Part shown: positions 13,328 to 22,134 of the stretch, in pieces
How the letters are laid out: every line of letters starts with the position of its first letter
Position numbering within the stretch: the stretch's first letter is position 1
Virus record (IMG/VR): IMGVR_UViG_3300021142_000125
Location: 1-30,404 of that record
Source: a virus
Strand: one strand, 5' to 3'
Length of the DNA: 30,404 nucleotides
The notes under the pieces: model-generated
Database searches by the model: none
The model's input: the letters and a program-made list of their open reading frames with translations, nothing else
Told to the model about the DNA's origin: nothing
Program-made: the position numbers and the translations under genes

Positions 13328-13657
13328 ATGACTACCATAACATCAATGACACCTGAGGCCACTCAGCAACAGGGATCACAGCCGGCATCTATGTCGATAG
13401 GTGATTTGCAGAATTTACTAATCGTAATAGATTTAGCTACCACAAGAGGAGCTTTTCGTGGTCCAGAATTAAGTCAAGTTGGACAGGTTTTTGATAAATT
13501 AAATGAATTTTTAAAGAGTGTAACACCACCTCAAGATAACACACCGCAACCTGTACAGCAACCAACACCTCAACCGGTTCAAGCACAATCTATGCCTCCT
13601 ACACCAACGCAAGTGATGCCGATGACACCTGCATTTACTCCAAAGGTAGGTGTATAA
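13328..13657 (+). CDS. Conserved hypothetical phage protein with a Pro/Gln-rich tail (109 aa)
   Basis: The core (LQNLLIVIDLATTRGAFRGP then ELSQVGQVFDKLNEFL, residues about 27-63) resembles, from memory, a conserved hypothetical family of T4-like aquatic phages. The last 45 residues are low-complexity, rich in Pro, Gln and Thr (PQPVQQPTPQPVQAQ), and probably disordered. AGGAG lies about 7 bases before ATG 13328. It sits 3 bases before the next gene and is probably co-translated with it. Function unknown. Confidence 0.75.
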   Translation: MTTITSMTPEATQQQGSQPASMSIGDLQNLLIVIDLATTRGAFRGPELSQVGQVFDKLNEFLKSVTPPQDNTPQPVQQPTPQPVQAQSMPPTPTQVMPMTPAFTPKVGV

Positions 13658-13660
13658 TAA

Positions 13661-14404
13661 ATGAGTGATTTTTCAGGAATGATCAAACACGTTGGGATGC
13701 TCAACAACACTGGTAAAAACGTAGTGGTTGTATATATGAAGCTTCCTAATGATCCTAATCACGCATTAGTAGTTGACACTGATGCATTACCAGACAACTA
13801 TAACGACAGTTTACGGCGTGTTGTTGAAAGTGTGGAAGGACAACAAAGTCAAAACTTAGCAGAAGTTTTGGCACGTAGAATGAGCCCAGACGGCAGCAAC
13901 ACAACTCTGTTGACTAAATTTCACACAAGTGGTCGATTGCAAAAAGTACCAACAAGTTTGATTACAATGACTCCTCGTAAAGGTATTCGTTGGCCGTTGA
14001 CTGACGTGATTAAGGCAATGGATACAATGAAAGAATCAACACCGGACGGGTTTGATGATTTAGATCCAGAAACACGAGCAGCAGTGGCAGCTGATTTAAA
14101 AAAGTTCAATGTTCACGCCAACAATATTGATGGTGAAGCTCGTGCTGATAGGAAAGATGAAGCTGTTGGTTTATTGAGGCAAGCAGAACTGTTAGAAGCT
14201 GACGCACAAAACATGCGTATGCGTGCATACAAAATGGATCCATCTTTGGCTCCTGCTATTAAAAAGTCTCTAAATGAAAATCGTAAAATAGAAGTTGATG
14301 TAGGCGATTTATCTGCAAAAGATGACACAGTAGTGAAGTCGACTAAAAAGTCTCCGTCAGCAAAGAAGCCAGTCTCTTCTGCAAATAAAAAGGTAAAATT
14401 GTAA
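13661..14404 (+). CDS. Conserved hypothetical phage protein (247 aa)
   Basis: Function unknown. The N-terminal domain (GMIKHVGMLNNTGKNVVVVY, then HALVVDTDALPDNY, then VESVEGQQSQNLAEVLARRM) looks like a compact alpha/beta domain that I associate with a conserved family in T4-like aquatic phages. The middle (about 150-200) is a charged, alanine-rich helix (AVGLLRQAELLEADAQNMRM), likely a coiled coil. The C-terminus is lysine- and serine-rich (KSTKKSPSAKKPVSSANKK), as in nucleic-acid-binding tails. ATG 13661 follows the preceding stop by 3 bases with no strong Shine-Dalgarno, suggesting coupling. Confidence 0.75.
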   Translation: MSDFSGMIKHVGMLNNTGKNVVVVYMKLPNDPNHALVVDTDALPDNYNDSLRRVVESVEGQQSQNLAEVLARRMSPDGSNTTLLTKFHTSGRLQKVPTSLITMTPRKGIRWPLTDVIKAMDTMKESTPDGFDDLDPETRAAVAADLKKFNVHANNIDGEARADRKDEAVGLLRQAELLEADAQNMRMRAYKMDPSLAPAIKKSLNENRKIEVDVGDLSAKDDTVVKSTKKSPSAKKPVSSANKKVKL

Positions 14405-14405
14405 T

Positions 14406-14678
14406 ATGTCTGCCGCCAGGCAAAAAATACTTGATGAGATATCAGGAGAACGAAATCGTCAATTCAATTTGCCTGGCAGTGAGTTTGATCAAAAACATAC
14501 AATAAATGACTGGATAGCTATTGCAGGGCAATATCTAACACGAGCAGCTGACAGAAAACATATTCCGTATGATTATACAGATTCTAGATTTGATTTGGTC
14601 AAATCCGCAGCTATCATTGTCGCAGCACTAGAACACTTAGATAGAAAAACTACAGCAAATGAATTGGCAAGAGATTGA
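14406..14678 (+). CDS. Conserved phage protein, possibly nucleotide-pyrophosphohydrolase-related (90 aa)
   Basis: The pattern ISGERNRQF, then FDQKHTINDWIAIAGQYLTR, then RFDLVKSAAIIVAALEHL recalls short all-alpha phage proteins sometimes linked to the MazG-like superfamily (an E-R-x-R-Q helix, an H-T pair and a helix with alternating small residues). I do not see a complete ExxE/ExxD metal site, so enzymatic activity is doubtful. The gene starts one base after the previous stop, and its 3' end overlaps the next start by 20 bases. Confidence 0.6.
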   Translation: MSAARQKILDEISGERNRQFNLPGSEFDQKHTINDWIAIAGQYLTRAADRKHIPYDYTDSRFDLVKSAAIIVAALEHLDRKTTANELARD

Positions 14679-15618
14679 ACTTTCTTGCGATACCTGGCGA
14701 CCTTTTACTGATTATCTAAAAGATGTTCGCTATGTATTAGTGAATGATGACAACAAACGTCATTGTTATAACGATGGCTGGCTGGCTAATAACAGCGAAA
14801 TATATGTGCAAAAGAATTCAAAAACATTGGTAATAACAGTTGGTGAAAGTTGGACGTATGGAGAAGGCACTGAAGTTATCAATCATAGGTTCCACAAATG
14901 GGATATTAAAGATAGGATAGAACTTACCTACAGCGGCAAACTAGCAAAAATATTGAATAGTGATTTATGGACATTTGCGTGTCCGGGAAATAGTAATAGT
15001 GGTATTTTTACCAGTCTTTTTAGAATTTTAGATAGTGTAGATACACAAAAATACAATGCTATTAAAGTTGCTATCCAAATGACAGCTTGTGACAGGGAAC
15101 CGCCAAACAATATTGGTCCAACTCATCTATTGTATCCATTAATTACACACGATACAGATTTTAAACATGATAGAAAAATACACTTGAGAGATTGGGTTGA
15201 ACGGTACGACGAAGTATGGTTCGACATGTTGAGCAGATATATAGAAAACTCAAAATTACCTCTTGATGTGGTTCTGTTTAAAAATTTTAACAATGTTTGG
15301 ACACGTAAGCGAAACTACAATTTTCAAATACTAGATACATACTGGCTTGAATACAACGCAAATTGGCATAATTTTCGTTTGCCGCCATGTTATGTTATGC
15401 ACCCAGATTTTTATAAGCAGATGCAAACGTTTTCAATTATTGATAATTTTGATTTTGAATTTATTATGAAAGATTATAACAACTGGGAAGTATACACACA
15501 ATTTTTAGAATGCAATAATGAAACCAATCATGCATGCCATCCAACAGCTATGAGTCACGCACTGTGGACAAACTATTTGCTACAAAAAACTAAATGGAAA
15601 TTAATAGGTAAACCCTAA
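14659..15618 (+). CDS. SGNH/GDSL hydrolase-like protein (319 aa)
   Basis: This is a second protein with the SGNH layout seen at 11634. It has LVITVGESWTYGEG (residues 57-70) with GES at the nucleophile position, FACPGNSNSGIF as the Gly/Asn block, and ACHPTAMSHALW near the end as the histidine block. The aspartate of the canonical GDS is a glutamate here, so activity needs care. The start at ATG 14659 lies inside the previous gene (20-base overlap), which is common in this genome. The 3' end overlaps the convergent minus-strand glycosyltransferase-like gene by 18 bases. The substrate is unknown; acyl groups on a sugar are a reasonable guess. Confidence 0.65.
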   Translation: MNWQEIELSCDTWRPFTDYLKDVRYVLVNDDNKRHCYNDGWLANNSEIYVQKNSKTLVITVGESWTYGEGTEVINHRFHKWDIKDRIELTYSGKLAKILNSDLWTFACPGNSNSGIFTSLFRILDSVDTQKYNAIKVAIQMTACDREPPNNIGPTHLLYPLITHDTDFKHDRKIHLRDWVERYDEVWFDMLSRYIENSKLPLDVVLFKNFNNVWTRKRNYNFQILDTYWLEYNANWHNFRLPPCYVMHPDFYKQMQTFSIIDNFDFEFIMKDYNNWEVYTQFLECNNETNHACHPTAMSHALWTNYLLQKTKWKLIGKP

Positions 15619-16389
15619 CGCTGTGCAGTATTCTAGTGGCGAGATTTGTGCTTTTTCTAAACAAGCTAATTTATCAGCTGCACTATAGATGTTCCATAAA
15701 TGATTAGCAGATTGTACCTGGGGAATAACCATAGAAAAACCTGGAACTGAAATAGAATTGGTTACTTCTACAATACTAGGTCTCACGATTATGCTTTTAA
15801 ACCATGGGACCGTGTATGGTGTTATGTTATTAAGATTTGCATAATCTAAGAGCTTAGTGTGTGCATCGGTCCATGGATCTTTCATTAGCCCTCGGTTATT
15901 CCAAACTATAGAAATTGGACCTGTTGAATAAAATGTATGATCTTCGAGTCCTTTCCAACCTAAATCGTCTCTTTCTAATTGCACACGAGTAGTACCTATG
16001 CTATTCGTAAGAGGCAATTCTGGACTGCCTGTTAATTCAAATGCTACATCAAATCTGGTATCAAAAATTGCATCATATTTAAATTGCTCTCGCAGTTCTG
16101 TATATAAACGTTCAATTGTTAATCTAGTAGCCATATCAGCGGGACCAGTCCATGCATCGTACGACCAGCTGTTATCTCTTACTTCTCTTGCGACTAAATT
16201 TTTGGTTAAAAAAACATCAAATAACTTAGTAACTGATAAAAATCTAGGGTGCGAAGAATTCCATACTGACACATAATAATCAACTTTATCTGCTATTGAA
16301 TTAAAAAAAACAAACTGATTTTGTTTTGTCCATTCCCAGGTTCTTATATGACCTCGCAATAAAACTGCTATGCGATTCATACTCACCAT
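15601..16389 (-). CDS. Glycosyltransferase-like protein (262 aa)
   Basis: The start RIAVLLRGHIRTWEWTK followed by DYYVSVWNSSHPR, and FKYDAIFDTRFDVAFEL, match a group of phage and bacterial proteins generally annotated as putative glycosyltransferases (an R-G-H-x-R-T loop after strand 1, and a D-x-R-x-D segment at the position of the nucleotide-sugar/metal site). I assign it by this pattern only. The gene overlaps the end of thyX by 7 bases (ATG 16389; a second ATG at 16380 is possible), so it is probably translated by coupling. Its 3' end runs into the convergent SGNH gene. It probably adds sugar to a virion or cell-surface component (inference). Confidence 0.55.
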   Translation of the reverse strand: MVSMNRIAVLLRGHIRTWEWTKQNQFVFFNSIADKVDYYVSVWNSSHPRFLSVTKLFDVFLTKNLVAREVRDNSWSYDAWTGPADMATRLTIERLYTELREQFKYDAIFDTRFDVAFELTGSPELPLTNSIGTTRVQLERDDLGWKGLEDHTFYSTGPISIVWNNRGLMKDPWTDAHTKLLDYANLNNITPYTVPWFKSIIVRPSIVEVTNSISVPGFSMVIPQVQSANHLWNIYSAADKLACLEKAQISPLEYCTALGFTY

Positions 16390-17069
16390 ATTTCTTTTAA
16401 GAAACCAAAGTGTTCATTAAGCTCGTCTCTAGCTGCCTCTGCTACTTCTCTGTGCTCTTTTTGTGTGCCTTTAATAACTTCCCCTGTTTTTGTATCTACA
16501 TATTGATCAGTACGTAGTTGAATGTAGTGAATCCAACTGCGCAAAGTTCCTGCCATATAAATTCTAGACATCATTAAACCTTCGGGTAGTACAGCTCTGG
16601 CTTGCTCTTTTGCAATGCCATTGTCTACGGCCCATTTGTATGAAGACTCTGCAACGATACGGACTTGTTGTTGATAGGCTAGCCACTGAGATTTAAGTTG
16701 GTCATTATCTGTTTCAAGACTATTTTGTCTATTTTTAACATCTTGAAGTCTTGCTTCACGTGAGACAAACCCTAGGTCCTGTGTAGGATCTGCGTAGCGT
16801 TGCGAAAACTCTTGAAAGCTGAAGCTACGATGACGCAGTATTTGACGTGCTATGTCTCGTGTTGTGTTAATTTCCATAGTTACAGAAATCATTTCAAATG
16901 GACTCCAGTGTTTGTTTCTAATAAGATATTTTAATAACTTATCAGATGTTTCTGTATTCATTTGATTTGAAGGGTTTGATACTCGTGCCGCATAGGCAAT
17001 AAAATCTTCAGCTGTTTCAAGACCTTTGATTAAAGGTTTGCTCATGCATACGATATTTGCTATTGTCAT
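16383..17069 (-). CDS. thyX: Flavin-dependent thymidylate synthase ThyX
   Basis: ThyX makes dTMP from dUMP using FAD, NADPH and methylenetetrahydrofolate. The signature RHRx7SxR is complete: R79-H80-R81 through S89-Q90-R91 in RHRSFSFQEFSQR. At 228 aa the length is normal. The frame extends upstream to a TTG at 17090, but I choose ATG 17069 because GAGGAA lies just before it. It ends in TGG TGA, showing that TGG is Trp and TGA a stop here. The final bases overlap the start of the glycosyltransferase-like gene. It supports phage DNA synthesis. Confidence 0.95.
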   Translation of the reverse strand: MTIANIVCMSKPLIKGLETAEDFIAYAARVSNPSNQMNTETSDKLLKYLIRNKHWSPFEMISVTMEINTTRDIARQILRHRSFSFQEFSQRYADPTQDLGFVSREARLQDVKNRQNSLETDNDQLKSQWLAYQQQVRIVAESSYKWAVDNGIAKEQARAVLPEGLMMSRIYMAGTLRSWIHYIQLRTDQYVDTKTGEVIKGTQKEHREVAEAARDELNEHFGFLKEIW

Positions 17070-17116
17070 TGTTTCCTCACTTAATAACAAATATTAAAAT
17101 GAGACTTAGAACGGTG

Positions 17117-17485
17117 TCAATTTAACGCAGATGGCTTTCTAGGAGAAGCTTTTTTAGTTCTTTTTTGAGTTTGTTCGGCAACCAATTTTGCAGCTTCCGC
17201 TTCGATATCAAAAATAAATTTATTAGCCCATCTATTAACATCGCGTTTGATTTTGCTAAAGTCGATATTAAGAGAACATGAAAAAATTTCACTATTTTCG
17301 TAACCGATTTCTTTTTCTCTGGCCACCATTTGAGCAAAATCTTCCGCTGATATTCTAAAACATGCACCGCTTTTAGTAACAATTACTGCATCTTTTATAT
17401 ATTTTGTAGGCGGCGGATCAGACTCTAAAGTTAAATCATCTAAAATCATATCCCACCCATTAGCTTCTAATTTGGATCTAGACAT
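17117..17485 (-). CDS. Conserved hypothetical phage protein (122 aa)
   Basis: Function unknown. The N-terminal region (LEANGWDMILDDLTLESDPP, then TKYIKDAVIVTKSGACFRIS) resembles a conserved family of T4-like aquatic phages, from memory. The C-terminus is lysine-rich (TQKRTKKASPRKP). The frame is open to 17524, but ATG 17485 is chosen because AGAGGTGG precedes it by about 6 bases. A gene-free gap of 126 bases separates it from the triplicated glycosyltransferase-like gene upstream; I see no terminator in it. Confidence 0.7.
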   Translation of the reverse strand: MSRSKLEANGWDMILDDLTLESDPPPTKYIKDAVIVTKSGACFRISAEDFAQMVAREKEIGYENSEIFSCSLNIDFSKIKRDVNRWANKFIFDIEAEAAKLVAEQTQKRTKKASPRKPSALN

Positions 17486-17611
17486 GATTTCCACCTCTTT
17501 TTTATCTGTGTATCTATTTACCATATCTGGCCTCGCTCTAATGTTTATGTGTTATTGTTGCATGTAATATAAATTTAATCGGTTGTGCGTATACGAAAGA
17601 AACTCAAAGAC

Positions 17612-19048
17612 CTAGTTGGCATAGTTGTTGTGGAAATAGTTTTCTAACCACTCAAAATCATTTATTTTGTCTAAAAATTCGGGAGAATTATGTTGCCATT
17701 TTACAGAATCTTGATAACCAATTTTAGCCCATTCTGCAAACGGAACGTCGAAAAATACCGTTGACCATGTTTGCAGTCTCATTGCTGATTCTTGATCATT
17801 TGGATTCTCATACAGATTTTTAATTAACTTAATGCTTTCTCTTAATGAACTTTTCCATGTTTCGTATGGACTCGAATTGAATTGAGTTGTAGCTACAGTA
17901 TGCGTTATAATTTTAAGTTCGCCTACGCTTGTTGTGTAATCGATCCAGTTGCCATTATAATCTAAAACTTTTTGTTTGGGCCACAATTTTATTGCGCCAT
18001 ATCCATATTCAAGACCATTTACTGGATTCCTACTGTACCAGATATGAATATAATCTTGATCAAATTTGGTTACATGGTATTTGAATTGCCAATCGTCATC
18101 TATTACCGTATCGCCGTCTATAGTCCAAAACATATGAGTAGATGATAATTCTGCACATCGTCTATGAGCATTGTTAATTCCTTTAATGCCATGAATACGC
18201 CTGGCTTGCGGAAATTTTTCTTTTATTAGATACCAATGTTTATCAGCGTTTGGTTCATTATACGAAACAAAGAATATATCAAAACTGGCAGCATATATTG
18301 CAGCCGTGTCATGATGTATTTTGATTTGACCAGTTAACTTTGTTGGATTGAAATTTTGTGCTGATTTTTCTTTTGCTAGATGTATAGGCCAGAGTTGTAT
18401 ACAAAGATCGTATGGTTCTATGAGATTTTTTGAATCTGGATGTTGTACAGGCCATACATGAATATACTTTGTCTCGTGGTTTGGTAATGCAGATACAAAC
18501 TCCCAATTAGGTAAAAATTCAACAGTATCTGTTATCACCCAAAACATTTTTGTTAGGGAAAGCGCTGCACATGCTTGGTACGTATTATCATCTATTATGT
18601 GCTTGATATGTGGATATTTTTTTAGGTATAAACGGTATGTTTGTTCATTACCACCTGTGTAAAACATATCATAGGGAATATATGTAGCAACAGTATTTTC
18701 GTATAGTTTGATATTCGAAAAATCTAAGTTAGAACCCGTTATACCTCTGGCAGAAGTTCTAGAAAGTAATTGTATAGAAGATTCGGCTAAATCTATTTGT
18801 GTTCCGTTTGGTGCAGATACAGGCCATATATGAATATAATCGCTATCATAATCTGGAACTGTAAGCTTAAAATCCCAATCAGAAACAAACTCTACGTAAT
18901 CGGATACAAGCCAGAACATCTTAGTAAAAGATGCTGTTGAACATGCTTGATATGGATTATTGTCGAGTATACGCTTTGCGTGTGGATATTTTTTCTTGTA
19001 ATATTTCCAAGTTTGGTCGTTATCACCTGTGTAAAACATATCATACAT
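17612..19048 (-). CDS. Triplicated glycosyltransferase-like protein (478 aa)
   Basis: The protein is three tandem copies of one domain, at about residues 2-124, 127-251 and 256-390, followed by a roughly 90-residue tail. Shared landmarks are D(M/I)F(Y/F), KKYPHAKRI or EKFPQARRI, TKMFW or THMFW, a tryptophan, and YIHIW or YIHVW. Only copy 3 keeps the metal-binding DGD (D311-G-D313 in FWTIDGDTVI). Copies 1 and 2 read FWLVSDYVEF and FWVITDTVEF, losing the first Asp and the Gly. Copy 3 also matches the neighbouring glycosyltransferase-like protein (NEPNAD, RRIHGIKG, AH). So one active and two degenerate domains are likely. The start is ATG 19048, overlapping the upstream stop by 8 bases; an upstream TTG (19072) is less likely. 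Confidence 0.7.
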   Translation of the reverse strand: MYDMFYTGDNDQTWKYYKKKYPHAKRILDNNPYQACSTASFTKMFWLVSDYVEFVSDWDFKLTVPDYDSDYIHIWPVSAPNGTQIDLAESSIQLLSRTSARGITGSNLDFSNIKLYENTVATYIPYDMFYTGGNEQTYRLYLKKYPHIKHIIDDNTYQACAALSLTKMFWVITDTVEFLPNWEFVSALPNHETKYIHVWPVQHPDSKNLIEPYDLCIQLWPIHLAKEKSAQNFNPTKLTGQIKIHHDTAAIYAASFDIFFVSYNEPNADKHWYLIKEKFPQARRIHGIKGINNAHRRCAELSSTHMFWTIDGDTVIDDDWQFKYHVTKFDQDYIHIWYSRNPVNGLEYGYGAIKLWPKQKVLDYNGNWIDYTTSVGELKIITHTVATTQFNSSPYETWKSSLRESIKLIKNLYENPNDQESAMRLQTWSTVFFDVPFAEWAKIGYQDSVKWQHNSPEFLDKINDFEWLENYFHNNYAN

Positions 19049-19955
19049 GTTTAAAAGCCATAAAATGATCAATTACATCATTTGCCATCCACGGTCGTGG
19101 AGGATTCATATATACTCGTTTGAAAAATTTAGACTCTTCGGGTCGCATCATACAAATATCAAGCCCTATTTTAGATCTAAGAATTGGCTCTAGACGCTCA
19201 CATTCGGTACCTGGATCATTATCCTTAACTGATTTCCATAAATCTTGCATTGTTTCGTAATTGCTTATAACCGTGTGATCATTGTTTTCTATCATTGTAT
19301 GGTAGACTCCAAGACGGGCACCATACATGGCCCATAGTCCGTTTTCAACGTCTGATCCGATACTGCACCAAATACATAAACGATTTATGTTACCGTACCA
19401 TATTTTCTTGTGAAAATCGCCAGTTGATACTACAGCGCCTCTTTCTAAGCACATTTTTACACCTTCTCTAAAGCCGCTGCGCCATGCTTGCTGCTCACTA
19501 GCATTTATATGACTGGTACTATAACATCCTTGTACTTCGTGGTATTTGTTATCCCAACAAAATTCAACAGCCTTTCTTGGATCTTCTGCATTTTCATGGC
19601 TTTTCATAGATCTAACAAATTCTTTACTCCACAATTTAAGTCCACCATTTCCATAAACAAGCCCATTAACAGAATTACGGCCAGCCCATGTCCATGCGTG
19701 ATTAGATTGGTTTTCGTTAATATCAAGTTCAATTTCTAGAAAATTGGGATAAATTTCATTATCTCCGTCAATTGTAACAAAAAAATCTGTTTCGCTGCTA
19801 TCGGCGCAGGCTATATGCGCGGTATCAAACCCCTTAACACCGTGTACACGTTTGATCCAAGGAATTAAATTCGTAGCCTGAGCGTACAGTATTTCTGCAT
19901 TTGGTTCGTCGTAACTGAGAAAAATAAAATCAAAGCTATCTATACGATGTTTCAT
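19041..19955 (-). CDS. Glycosyltransferase-like protein with DGD motif (304 aa)
   Basis: The N-terminal domain has FIFLSYDEPNAE, KRVHGVKGFDTAH and FFVTIDGDNEIYP, with the DxD metal/nucleotide-sugar site at D63-G-D65, as in GT-A type transferases. FRSG-like REGVKMCLERG and the aromatic-rich second half are shared with proteins annotated as putative glycosyltransferases in T4-like aquatic phages (memory). The gene overlaps both neighbours: its ATG overlaps the previous stop as ATGA (19952-19955), and its TGA overlaps the next start. Acceptor unknown; it is in the same translational chain as the triplicated paralogue. Confidence 0.65.
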   Translation of the reverse strand: MKHRIDSFDFIFLSYDEPNAEILYAQATNLIPWIKRVHGVKGFDTAHIACADSSETDFFVTIDGDNEIYPNFLEIELDINENQSNHAWTWAGRNSVNGLVYGNGGLKLWSKEFVRSMKSHENAEDPRKAVEFCWDNKYHEVQGCYSTSHINASEQQAWRSGFREGVKMCLERGAVVSTGDFHKKIWYGNINRLCIWCSIGSDVENGLWAMYGARLGVYHTMIENNDHTVISNYETMQDLWKSVKDNDPGTECERLEPILRSKIGLDICMMRPEESKFFKRVYMNPPRPWMANDVIDHFMAFKHV

Positions 19956-20404
19956 ATATTTGGTCCTAAAAAGTAACTATAGGTATCTGCAGCTGGAACT
20001 GCCAAAAAATACTTGTTGTCTATTTTCATAAGTGTATTAACTGGTATGGTTTTAATTAACCAGCTAGGATCATTTTTTAAGGTCATGTATAGCACTGCTG
20101 CATCTTTAGCGTATTTTGATTCAAATTCAATTGTATCAGAACTACAAATTAACACAGAGCTCTTATCTCTTTCTAAATTAATCAATTGCGAAAATTGACG
20201 TGCTGGCATAGGATCGGCTTTTTTGAACAAAACGGGTAATTCTTCGAAAATATCGACCCGCCAATCTATAAATTTTTCCTTACCATGCATAAAATCTTCA
20301 GCTAGCTGTCTGGAAATTGGTACTGTTTCCCCAATGAGTTTTTTCCATGAGATTTTTCTAATTTGACCGGTCATAGGATCATAATCAACATATGCTTGTG
20401 TCAT
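19952..20404 (-). CDS. Hypothetical protein in the glycosyltransferase cluster (150 aa)
   Basis: I do not recognise this protein. The N-terminal AYVDYDPMTGQIRKISWKKL is reminiscent of phage structural or accessory segments, and the rest is mixed alpha/beta without a DxD or other catalytic motif. Its start overlaps the end of the 21269 gene by 20 bases, and its end overlaps the next start by 4. Its position in the middle of a translation-coupled run of glycosyltransferase-like genes suggests an accessory or acceptor role (inference). Confidence 0.65.
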   Translation of the reverse strand: MTQAYVDYDPMTGQIRKISWKKLIGETVPISRQLAEDFMHGKEKFIDWRVDIFEELPVLFKKADPMPARQFSQLINLERDKSSVLICSSDTIEFESKYAKDAAVLYMTLKNDPSWLIKTIPVNTLMKIDNKYFLAVPAADTYSYFLGPNI

Positions 20405-21269
20405 CTTTTACCAGCCCTTCATAAATTGCTAATATGTCATCAGTTAAAAAATCTTTGATGTTATAATGTAATGGGTAGAATTGCCTATGGTTTCCAATTT
20501 TCAACGATCCAACAGGATTCATAAAACATGGTAACGCTTCTCGCCAATCTGGCGGCAAAACAGGATTTAAACCTTGAAGTTCGCTTTTCATATGAGTAAA
20601 TACAGGCGCGAGACGTTTTTTGTTGCAATTTTGATCTAAATCTAAAATTTTCATGGCCAATCCAAATGCAACATCTGTACTGAACATTTGAGGTCTATTA
20701 TTTGGCTCTAAGAAACTATCAAAAAATGTTTGCCAATTCCATGTTATAATTTTAACCAATTCGAAAAATTTAAATGCGTCTACTGATTTATCAAAATAGG
20801 TAAACGCTGAGTAAACATTTGGCAAGTTATTAGCTGTAAAAGTCTTTCTACAAAAATCGCTTTCAATAATAGAACCTCGCCAATCTAACACTTTATTACA
20901 GGCAATAATTGGCTCGTTTGATGATTCAAAATTATCCCACCAACACGATATATCGGAAAAGAAAAACATGTCAGCGTCAAGCTTGATAGTTTGGTCATAT
21001 GGACTCATCCATATGCTTTTCCATTCATTTTCAAGTTTCCAAGATGAATCTGCTGCATGATCTCCCCATGGAATTTCTACTATTTTATCAAACGCCCATG
21101 CATATCTATCTTGTATTATAGTTCCTGGGCTAACACATATGGTTAGATTAGACCATTTTTTTTGAGAATGCTTTAGACTTAATGCAAGTGCATAAGCTAA
21201 TCTAACATAATCCACATTGTTATTGTTTTGAGCAATAGTTAAAAAGCCTTTGGATTTAGTTGATTGCAT
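20385..21269 (-). CDS. Glycosyltransferase-like protein with LDAD motif (294 aa)
   Basis: The fold pattern suits GT8-like or related GT-A transferases: a first strand (GFLTIAQNNNNVDYVRLAY), a donor-binding strand (TICVS), and the IKLDADMFFF element with D98-A-D100. Further on, ACNKVLDW and STDVAFGLAM resemble the acceptor-side region of this group. It is paralogous in layout to the 22134 gene. It overlaps that gene's end by 14 bases and the following 150-aa gene's start by 20. It probably transfers a hexose to a phage or host glycan; the actual donor and acceptor are not evident. Confidence 0.65.
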   Translation of the reverse strand: MQSTKSKGFLTIAQNNNNVDYVRLAYALALSLKHSQKKWSNLTICVSPGTIIQDRYAWAFDKIVEIPWGDHAADSSWKLENEWKSIWMSPYDQTIKLDADMFFFSDISCWWDNFESSNEPIIACNKVLDWRGSIIESDFCRKTFTANNLPNVYSAFTYFDKSVDAFKFFELVKIITWNWQTFFDSFLEPNNRPQMFSTDVAFGLAMKILDLDQNCNKKRLAPVFTHMKSELQGLNPVLPPDWREALPCFMNPVGSLKIGNHRQFYPLHYNIKDFLTDDILAIYEGLVKDDTSIC

Positions 21270-22134
21270 ACTCTATAATCCTTTGACTCATTCTACCTAT
21301 AGACCATTTATTCATCAAATGTACATTGGTGCAAACTTTATGCAATTTGAAATTTCCTTGCTCAGCTTCACTTACAAAAATAGCAGTTCCATTTGTAAAG
21401 TCTATTAGGTCATCATGCTCTGTTGCAAACATTAATTGAGGTATTGGTAATGATTTGACAGTGTTTTCTTCTAGTTGTGCATTCATTATATGAACTGCAA
21501 TGCTTAATGCATAGTCATTACGAAAATAACCACTGCTATTGAATTTATAGAGTTGTTGGTAGTATCTATAATTTTGTTTTATAAATTTCATTAGAGAGAA
21601 TAGATATTTTGCGCGTTCTGTCTTTTTAAAATACATGCATGTGGCCCAATAAAGTGGGATACTCGTATCATTAAATCTTTTGTCAAATCCTTTTAGGTTT
21701 TCAACATGATTTAAATCTCGAACTGATTTGTTTACAAGTATATCCTCTGCAGAATTCCACACACAATCTAAGCTGTTATCTAGTACTAGAAAATCAGCGT
21801 CAAGTAATACAGTTTCGTCAAACGGGCTTATTGTAAAACTATCTGATCGATTGGTGTTATAATATGGTACCTTTTTTGAAGTGTATCGTGAATCATGAAA
21901 TAAACGAGCCGAAGAATTTTCTGGATTATGTGTTATTATTAACTTATCAAATGCCTTATCAACAAGATATTCACCGTGAGTTTTGATCATCCAATCTAAT
22001 GTAGCTTGATTAGTTGCCAATGCAGTAGTATTGATTTTAAGATGTTTTTTGATTAATAGACAGCAAACAATTGACATAAGACCGTAGTCAATTTCTTCAT
22101 TATTATATGCATACACTAGATAACCTTGAGTCAT
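21256..22134 (-). CDS. Glycosyltransferase-like protein with LDAD motif (292 aa)
   Basis: Similar in layout to the 21269 gene: it starts GYLVYAYNNEEIDYGLMSIV, carries VLLDADFLVLD with D112-A-D114 as the DxD site, then LYWATCMYFKKTERA and NDYALSIAVHIMNA, the latter typical of the second conserved block of these proteins. Length and order match GT-A transferases without membrane segments, so it is likely cytosolic. The start ATG overlaps the preceding stop as TAATG (22132-22136). It begins the overlapping glycosyltransferase block directly after the structural genes. Confidence 0.65.
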   Translation of the reverse strand: MTQGYLVYAYNNEEIDYGLMSIVCCLLIKKHLKINTTALATNQATLDWMIKTHGEYLVDKAFDKLIITHNPENSSARLFHDSRYTSKKVPYYNTNRSDSFTISPFDETVLLDADFLVLDNSLDCVWNSAEDILVNKSVRDLNHVENLKGFDKRFNDTSIPLYWATCMYFKKTERAKYLFSLMKFIKQNYRYYQQLYKFNSSGYFRNDYALSIAVHIMNAQLEENTVKSLPIPQLMFATEHDDLIDFTNGTAIFVSEAEQGNFKLHKVCTNVHLMNKWSIGRMSQRIIEYAIN

